From JBAXHO01 sp037138855 (lineage in GTDB: Bacteria > Patescibacteriota > Dojkabacteria > B142 > OLB20), in contig JBAXHO010000034.1 in the NCBI GenBank assembly GCA_037138855.1, positions 1-18,831 on the forward strand: 18,831 nucleotides of DNA, in the 5' to 3' direction. Under the pieces are notes generated by a model. The model was not told where the DNA came from. It ran no database searches and saw nothing but the letters and a program-made list of their open reading frames with translations. This document shows positions 13,494 to 18,831 of the stretch, one piece after another. The position numbers and the translations under genes are program-made. Positions within the stretch are counted from its first letter, which is position 1. The number at the start of each line of letters is the position of its first letter.

Positions 13494-13548
13494 ATTCCGG
13501 ACAGCAAACTATTCTAAGCTATCGCTAAGAATAGCTAACTTCCGGAAT
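13494..13548. repeat. 55-bp nested inverted repeat after csoR
   Basis: ATTCCGGA (13494-13501) and TCCGGAAT (13541-13548) form outer arms. Inside, CTATTCTAAGC and GCTAAGAATAG make an 11-bp stem with one mismatch around TATC. It looks like a small non-coding palindromic element or a hairpin stabiliser. No T-run follows, so it is not a classical terminator. Confidence 0.7.
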
Positions 13549-13597
13549 GACGTATAGGCTCTTGGACACTTTTAGTATATCGTTTTAAAATAGCTAC

Positions 13598-13615
13598 CTG
13601 CCTAAGGTTAGGCGG
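13598..13615. repeat. CTGCCTAA/TTAGGCGG palindrome
   Basis: An 8-bp stem (one T-G pair) closes on two bases. Its CCTGCCT...AGGCGG shape resembles the ends of the insert in the tRNA-like gene at 6105-6164, which suggests one family of small palindromes. Confidence 0.55.
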
Positions 13616-13618
13616 AGC

Positions 13619-13668
13619 AAGCTACTAGCTACTAGCTACCTGATACGTGATACTTGATACTTTATACT
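13619..13668 (+). promoter_or_regulatory. Heptamer tract with promoter-like boxes before the HMA/SafE gene
   Basis: Seven in-register units run 13619-13667: AAGCTAC, TAGCTAC twice, CTGATAC, GTGATAC, TTGATAC, TTTATAC. Within them CTGATA (13640-13645) and TATACT (13663-13668) are 17 bp apart, giving a plausible promoter with a very short leader to ATG 13685. Another candidate is TTGGAC (13562-13567) with TAAAAT (13586-13591), spaced 18 bp. The repeat is clear; its promoter role is inference. Confidence 0.5.
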
Positions 13669-13684
13669 TTTTTACAAACAACCT

Positions 13685-15121
13685 ATGGCCAAACACAACA
13701 AAATCCAATGCAGCGAATACTACGTTACCGGCATGCATTGTGCCTCGTGCGAGATTTTAATTGAAAAAAATCTCCTGAAGAATAAAAATATTCAAAGTGT
13801 CGAAGCGTCTCTTGAAAATAATAAAGTAAGAGTGTGTTTTAAGAATAATCAAAAGCCGGATTTAACTAAGCTTAATGAACAATTTCAGGAAATGGGTTAT
13901 CAGTTTTCTTCAACTAAACCAATAGTAAATGAACCAAGATTAATTTCTTTTAGCAAAAATGGTGAATTACAACTTAATCCGGCGAAACTAAAAAATCTCT
14001 TAAGTATTTCATTTATAATATTTGGATTAGTTTTAATTTTTGTAATCTTTAATAAATTACATCTAATTACTGGACTACAATTAAACGAAACCAGCTCATG
14101 GACTTTATATTTTCTCCTGGGCTTAATTGCTGGAAGCTCCAGCTGTGCTGCACTTAGTGGTGGTGTACTTTTATCCATGTCCAAACAATGGCATGAAGTT
14201 TATGCTGGTGCAAGTAATGGCAAACGTGCCTTACCACATCTTCTTTTTCATTTTGGCAGACTTGCCTCATTCTTGTTACTAGGTGGTTTATTAGGTTTAT
14301 TTGGCAGTGTCCTGGCTAAACTACCAATATTTAATGATCCGATCTTTTTTAGTCTGATTATCATTGCTGTTTCAATCGTGATGATCATTCTCGCTCTTCA
14401 AATGTTGGAAGTGCGCTGGGCACAAAAATTCAAAATTTCTTTACCAAAAGCAATTACCAAATATTCTGCCAATGAAGAAAACTTTAAAGGTAAATACATG
14501 CCTTTTGTTAGTGGCTTCCTGACATTCTTTCTACCCTGTGGCTTTACTCTGACAGCGATGACAGCTTCATTTTTGACCAATTCTTACCGAGTTAGTGCCA
14601 TTAACATGTTCAGTTTCGCACTAGGCACATTACCAATGTTGACACTGATTAGCTTCAGTGGAGTAGTGTTCAATCGTAAACCTGGTTTGACTAGAATCTT
14701 CAACAAAGTAGCTGGTGTTTTAGTTATTCTTTTTGCTCTGTATACTTTAAATGCTCAACTTAATGTACTCGGCATATCCAGTATCAGTGACTTCAATTTT
14801 CCATCCAAGAAAACTACCCCGATCAATACCACTGTCATAACTGATCCTTCAGAATCACAAAGTCTCAAAATAACTGCCAGTGGCTTTTCTTATACTGCAG
14901 ATTCTTCCACAACTTTAAAAGCTGGAGTGCTTACTAAAATGGAAGTAAATAACCAAGGAATTCAAGGCTGTGCTGCCTTCATGGCTGCCCGGGGTTTATT
15001 TGATGGCTATCTACAACTCAAGCCAGGAATCAATACCAAAGAATTCACACCAGTTGCCGGAACATATAAACTGACCTGTACCATGGGTATGGTCAAGCCT
15101 TTAACTATTAAAGTAATTTAA
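13685..15121 (+). CDS. HMA / SafE-type membrane / cupredoxin-like fusion, copper handling
   Basis: The 478-residue protein has three parts. Residues 1-75 are a heavy-metal-associated domain with the Cu(I) motif GMHCASC (C19, C22). About 98-365 are a multi-span membrane region of the SafE/DsbD-like kind (SSCAALSGGVLL, HFGRLASFLLLGG, FFLPCGFT). About 390-478 are a beta-rich cupredoxin-like domain with GCAAFMA and a final CTMGM motif, good soft-metal ligands. Such fusions, usually annotated as sulfite exporter TauE/SafE family, accompany copper ATPases. The likely role is to take or pass copper across the membrane. It is separated from copA by one base, so the two are surely co-transcribed. Sulfite export is not implied. 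Confidence 0.88.
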   Translation: MAKHNKIQCSEYYVTGMHCASCEILIEKNLLKNKNIQSVEASLENNKVRVCFKNNQKPDLTKLNEQFQEMGYQFSSTKPIVNEPRLISFSKNGELQLNPAKLKNLLSISFIIFGLVLIFVIFNKLHLITGLQLNETSSWTLYFLLGLIAGSSSCAALSGGVLLSMSKQWHEVYAGASNGKRALPHLLFHFGRLASFLLLGGLLGLFGSVLAKLPIFNDPIFFSLIIIAVSIVMIILALQMLEVRWAQKFKISLPKAITKYSANEENFKGKYMPFVSGFLTFFLPCGFTLTAMTASFLTNSYRVSAINMFSFALGTLPMLTLISFSGVVFNRKPGLTRIFNKVAGVLVILFALYTLNAQLNVLGISSISDFNFPSKKTTPINTTVITDPSESQSLKITASGFSYTADSSTTLKAGVLTKMEVNNQGIQGCAAFMAARGLFDGYLQLKPGINTKEFTPVAGTYKLTCTMGMVKPLTIKVI

Positions 15122-15122
15122 C

Positions 15123-17468
15123 ATGGAGAAAAAAGAGATTTATCAAATTGCCGGAGTGCACTGTGCCAGCTGTAAAATGCTGATTGAAGAGCAGGTAGGC
15201 AAACTGCCCGGAATTGAAAAAGTTAATGTCAATTTTGCCAATGAAAAAATGCAGGTTGACTATGATGATGAAAAAGTTGATTTAGAGAAAATTAAAACTG
15301 CCGTGCACTCAGCCGGAGCATATCAAATGATTGTCCCTGAAAAAAAAAAGTCTGAACATGTAAGTGAGCATGACCACATGAGCCATTCGCTCCATGAATA
15401 CTTAAAACTTCGTAAGAAAATAATTATTACCGGTTTTCTGGTGATTCCTTTCTTTTTGATCATGATTCGTATGCTTTTGATCACTTGGAAAATCTTACCG
15501 GAAAATATGGAATTTCTTGGTACGATTGCAATAAATAATTATCAGCTCAACACTTTTCATTTTCTGCAATTTGTTCTTGCTACTATTTTGTTATTTTATA
15601 GCGGTAGTCAATTTTATCAAAGTGCCTGGAATGCTCTGAAAATCAAGCGCGCTAATATGGATACACTTGTCGCAATTAGTACTTTCATCGCCTGGTTTTA
15701 TTCTTCTGTTCTAACATTTTTTCCTAAAATTTTTGGGGCAATCAATGCCGATTTATTTTTTGAAGCCAGTGCTTTTATCATTTTCTTCATTCTCCTTGGT
15801 CGACTTTTGGAAGCTAAAGCGAAAAACTATGCCAATGATGCTATCAGCAAACTTATGGAATTACAGGCAAAAACTGCCATTGTCATTCGTGATGGCAAGG
15901 AAGTAGAGATACCTTTGGATGAATTAGTAATCAATGATATTGTCGTTGTCAAACCAGGTGAAAAAGTCGCTGTCGATGGAGAGATTATTTCCGGTAGCTC
16001 GACAATTGATGAAGCAATGGTCACTGGTGAATCCATGCCAGTCGAAAAATCAGTTGGTCAAAAAGTAATTGGTAGTACGATCAACAAAGATGGTTTTTTT
16101 AAATTTCGTGCCGAAAAAATCGGAAACGAAACATTACTGGCACAAATTATCAAATTAGTAGAGCAGGCACAAAATTCTGAAGCTCCGATCCAACGTCTTG
16201 CTGATCAAGTTTCTGCCTATTTTGTCCCTGGCGTTTTAATCATTGCCATAATTGCTTTCAGCTTTTGGTTTTTAATCGCTCCGCAATTTGGTCTGATTGG
16301 CACTGATCTCAATCATTTTCGTTTTGCTGTATATATTTTAACAAGCGTTCTAATCATTGCTTGTCCTTGTGCATTAGGACTGGCCACTCCTATTGCCGTG
16401 GTAGTCGGTACCGGAGAAGCTGCCAAACAGGGGATTCTCATCAAAGAAGCAAAATTTTTGGAACAATCTCAACATCTCTCCACAATTATTTTTGACAAAA
16501 CTGGCACGCTAACTATTGGAAAACCACAAGTGACAGAGTTTTTGATCAGTAATAATATTAATCTTAACCTCACTAAATTACCTGGTGCAGATGTTTCTGA
16601 ACAAATAACAGCACTCGCCGCTAATTTAGCAGGACATTCAGCTCATCCTTTATCCAAAGCAATTGCCGCCAAATTTGGTAATAAGGAAAGTGATCTTAAA
16701 TTGACCGACTTTCAAAATCTTTCCGGTAAGGGTGTCACTGCCCAATTTCAAAACCAGGTAATTGCCCTAGGGAATAGCAAGTTATTACAAGAATTAAAAA
16801 TCGCAGAAAATCCAGAGTTGAGTACTAAAAAAGCTGAGTTAATTAAACAAGCTAAAACAGTTATCTCTTTTGGTATTGCTAATCAGGAAGTGGCTATTTT
16901 TGCCCTGGCTGATCAAATTAAACCGGAGGCAAAAGCGGTAATCGCAAAATTAAAATCCCTTGGCAAAACTGTCATTATGCTCAGTGGTGATAATCAGAAT
17001 ACTGCTGGACAAATCGCTGCTGAACTTGGGATCACAGAATTTCGTGCCGAAGTATTACCTGAGGATAAACAAAACTATCTCAAGGAATTGAAAGCTGAAT
17101 TACCTGCCAATCAACTAATCGCCATGGTCGGAGATGGCATTAATGACGCACCAGCTTTAGCCTTGGCAGATGTGGGAATTGCTTTGGGAAATGGCACAGA
17201 TGTAGCGATTGAAGCGGGTAATGTCGTTATTGTCAATAATAATCTGGAGAGTCTCCTCAATTTATTTACAATTTCTGCCAGAACTTTAACCATTATCAAA
17301 CAAAATCTGCTCTGGGCGTTTTTGTATAATTTAATTGCCATTCCAATTGCTGCTGGAGTAATTTACCCGTTTACAGGCTTATTACTTTCACCGATTATTG
17401 CGAGCGGAGCAATGGCCTTTAGTTCGATTTCTGTAGTACTGAATAGTTTGCGATTAAAACGCAATTAG
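15123..17468 (+). CDS. copA: Cu(I)-exporting P1B-type ATPase
   Basis: The 781-residue pump has one N-terminal HMA domain (GVHCASC, C14 and C17) and a short His-rich linker (SEHDHMSHSLHEY, about 82-94). All P-type motifs are present: TGES near 300, the transmembrane CPC near 414, DKTGTLT near 458 and GDGINDAP near 670. A tyrosine-asparagine pair in a late helix (FLYNLIA) and the MxxSS of the last helix (MAFSSISVVLNS) mark the Cu(I) P1B-1 class. It exports Cu(I) from the cytoplasm using ATP. The start is one base after the HMA/SafE stop, and CsoR upstream is the probable regulator. Its TAG overlaps the stop of the convergent sortase gene by four bases. Confidence 0.97.
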   Translation: MEKKEIYQIAGVHCASCKMLIEEQVGKLPGIEKVNVNFANEKMQVDYDDEKVDLEKIKTAVHSAGAYQMIVPEKKKSEHVSEHDHMSHSLHEYLKLRKKIIITGFLVIPFFLIMIRMLLITWKILPENMEFLGTIAINNYQLNTFHFLQFVLATILLFYSGSQFYQSAWNALKIKRANMDTLVAISTFIAWFYSSVLTFFPKIFGAINADLFFEASAFIIFFILLGRLLEAKAKNYANDAISKLMELQAKTAIVIRDGKEVEIPLDELVINDIVVVKPGEKVAVDGEIISGSSTIDEAMVTGESMPVEKSVGQKVIGSTINKDGFFKFRAEKIGNETLLAQIIKLVEQAQNSEAPIQRLADQVSAYFVPGVLIIAIIAFSFWFLIAPQFGLIGTDLNHFRFAVYILTSVLIIACPCALGLATPIAVVVGTGEAAKQGILIKEAKFLEQSQHLSTIIFDKTGTLTIGKPQVTEFLISNNINLNLTKLPGADVSEQITALAANLAGHSAHPLSKAIAAKFGNKESDLKLTDFQNLSGKGVTAQFQNQVIALGNSKLLQELKIAENPELSTKKAELIKQAKTVISFGIANQEVAIFALADQIKPEAKAVIAKLKSLGKTVIMLSGDNQNTAGQIAAELGITEFRAEVLPEDKQNYLKELKAELPANQLIAMVGDGINDAPALALADVGIALGNGTDVAIEAGNVVIVNNNLESLLNLFTISARTLTIIKQNLLWAFLYNLIAIPIAAGVIYPFTGLLLSPIIASGAMAFSSISVVLNSLRLKRN

Positions 17469-18547
17469 TCACGTGTCGCTTTGACCACTACGCGTTTTTC
17501 CGCCTTGAGACCTTCACAAGTATAAAGCGTCAAAATATCCTGATCACTGGGATTTTCTACCCAAACTTCCGTTTGATCCACCACCATTTTCTCCTTCACT
17601 TTATATTTATAATAAACATTATTGACATAGAGCACTACTTCATCCCCGACATTGACTTTCTTCAAATGATAAAATGGCCCACCGCCACCTTGAAAACTAA
17701 AACGATGGGCAATGAGAATTTTATTACCGGATTCACCAAGCGGAGTACTATTTGGTTTCATCCAGGTGCCTTTTTTCAGACTAGATTCATCATTACCAAA
17801 GATGATTGGTTGATCGACACCAATACTCGAGATAATTACACGATCCTTGATTTTATTATCTGATTTTTGAAAAGAACTTTCATTCACAGTATCAGTCGGG
17901 ATAATAATCTGAATCGCAATTTTATCAGCATCTTGAGCACTATTGATCTCCGGCGCTACAAACTTATCATGGCGAAATATTTGATCGAAACGATAAGTAA
18001 ATTCCGGATAAAAAGGGTAGAGAATTAAAGCAATTGCCATAATTAGCAAAGCTTTATTAAACCAGCTCTCCTGCCAGGTATCCCGGAATAATTTGAAAAT
18101 TGCAATAATCACCCAACTAACTTTTTCGCTTACCACTCGATAAATCTTATTTTTCTTGAAGCGACTATCAATTGCCTGAATTTTGGAGCCAATAAATTTT
18201 CCAACTTGCTTTATTTTATTAAAAAACTTTTTTACAAAATTCAAGAGTAATTGCCAATATTTGCCAATCCTGGAATTCTTGTTAATGCGGGTGGGTAATT
18301 GTTTAGTCGTGATTGGGGATTTTTGTATTTCAATTTGTTGTTTTTTGTTACTTTTAGCAGATAATTTTGACCGGAGATTTTTTAATACATTTGCAATGCT
18401 TTCACTTCCTCCCCGCCAAACTTTTTTTAATTTAGCAGTAACTGTATTTTGTGGTTTAGAACCTTTATTATTATTCAACCGCACCGGCAAAGCCTTTTCA
18501 GAATTTTTCGTTTTTAATATTGCACTTTCTTTAATTTTTCGAGTCAT
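17465..18547 (-). CDS. Sortase-family cysteine transpeptidase with long basic N-terminal region
   Basis: The C-terminal part (about 205-360) is a sortase domain with catalytic His281 (LIAHR), Cys344 (TLYTC) and Arg352. A single membrane segment at 165-181 precedes it. Residues 1-160 are unusually long and strongly basic (Lys/Arg/Asn-rich), presumably cytoplasmic by the positive-inside rule; most sortases have only a short N-terminal tail. The enzyme should cleave a sorting motif on surface proteins and attach them to cell wall or to each other. The exact class (D or E like) is not certain. Nothing links it to copper apart from position; it is convergent with copA. No substrate with a clear LPxTG is in the window. 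Confidence 0.92.
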   Translation of the reverse strand: MTRKIKESAILKTKNSEKALPVRLNNNKGSKPQNTVTAKLKKVWRGGSESIANVLKNLRSKLSAKSNKKQQIEIQKSPITTKQLPTRINKNSRIGKYWQLLLNFVKKFFNKIKQVGKFIGSKIQAIDSRFKKNKIYRVVSEKVSWVIIAIFKLFRDTWQESWFNKALLIMAIALILYPFYPEFTYRFDQIFRHDKFVAPEINSAQDADKIAIQIIIPTDTVNESSFQKSDNKIKDRVIISSIGVDQPIIFGNDESSLKKGTWMKPNSTPLGESGNKILIAHRFSFQGGGGPFYHLKKVNVGDEVVLYVNNVYYKYKVKEKMVVDQTEVWVENPSDQDILTLYTCEGLKAEKRVVVKATRD

Positions 18548-18572
18548 GACAATTTATCAAAATAACTGTAAT

Positions 18573-18578
18573 ATCATA
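18573..18578 (-). promoter_or_regulatory. Possible extended -10 promoter of the sortase gene
   Basis: On the minus strand TATGAT is preceded by TGC (extended -10), about 25 bp before ATG 18547. No good -35 is seen at 16-18 bp, so the call is tentative. Confidence 0.35.
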
Positions 18579-18679
18579 GCATAAAATATGGGGAGGGGAG
18601 AAAAGGTAGATTACAATAATTTAATCTATTCGATATATAAATTTTAGTAAAATTCAAAATTTTTAATAAAAATTCACTA

Positions 18680-18831
18680 TCATTCTTTTGTTGACATTCT
18701 ATAAGATAATAATCTAGCACCACCTATAACAACGACACTAGCTACTAGTTCCAACGCAACAATACTGGGATCTAATAAAAGGGTTAATGGTAAAAACGCG
18801 TTGTTTTTTTTCTAATTTTGCCTTTGATTTT
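18680..18831 (-). CDS. Possible 3' end of a minus-strand gene, frameshifted at an A8 run, cut by the window edge
   Basis: Reading from the right edge, one frame gives KIKGKIRKK and then stops at 18784-18786. The neighbouring frame, entered at a run of eight A (18811-18804), continues for about 40 residues to TGA at 18682-18680. It includes NNAFLPLTLLLDPS and a hydrophobic stretch with a basic end (ARLLSYRMSTKE). The joined product looks protein-like and membrane-bound. It may be a sequencing or real frameshift, slippage, or chance. It lies 132 bp upstream of the sortase gene on the same strand. No family is recognised. Confidence 0.25.

Overview
The window looks like a stretch of a Patescibacteria (CPR)-type bacterial chromosome. 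It is AT-rich and uses the standard code: no TGA is read through in any recognisable gene. Most genes lack a clear Shine-Dalgarno sequence and follow A/T-rich leaders. It combines a single-membrane-spanning sortase, MiaB, a YvcK/GlmR-family protein and a copper-export cassette with unusually repeat-rich intergenic DNA. The lineage is my inference from style and gene content; no phylogenetic marker was tested.

Left part (1-5991): a minus-strand pair glmS-yvcK, joined TAA-ATG with no gap, makes glucosamine-6-phosphate and probably controls that step. Divergent from it is miaB (tRNA ms2i6A synthase), then a membrane protein with two YggT-like segments and a Pro/Gln-rich tail. The spacers are packed with tandem 7-bp repeats of several unrelated sequences, two copies of a 36-bp palindrome-bearing repeat, and a hairpin flanked by a 17-bp inverted repeat.

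Middle (5992-10447): a tRNA-like gene with its D-loop split by a 60-bp palindromic insert; an intact tRNA-Gln(TTG) whose 3' end begins a 99-bp tandem duplication; a 48-codon gene missed by simple ORF calling; a Nudix hydrolase with a good terminator; and the minus-strand argH-argG unit. That unit is preceded by a complete T-box riboswitch whose specifier codon reads AGA (Arg) and by a strong sigma70-type promoter. It therefore appears to sense uncharged tRNA-Arg and to make arginine from citrulline and aspartate.

Accessory patch (10448-12561): a protein joining a nucleoside-deoxyribosyltransferase-like domain to a ribbon-helix-helix domain, divergent from a promoter, a 50-codon ORF, a CYTH-domain protein and an unknown 111-codon ORF. 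Its role is unknown.

Right part (12562-18831): a copper-resistance locus, consisting of a sigma70 promoter with an adjoining CsoR-type operator, csoR, an HMA/SafE/cupredoxin membrane fusion and the Cu+ P-type ATPase copA. copA ends tail-to-tail (4-bp overlap) with a minus-strand sortase. At the right edge a minus-strand reading frame, apparently shifted at an A8 run, may be the end of another gene.

The most unusual property is genome-style rather than genic: almost every intergenic junction carries a tract with 7-bp periodicity, each of different sequence. Several of these tracts reach into gene boundaries (the argG stop, the apparent miaB start, and the base before the csoR ATG).
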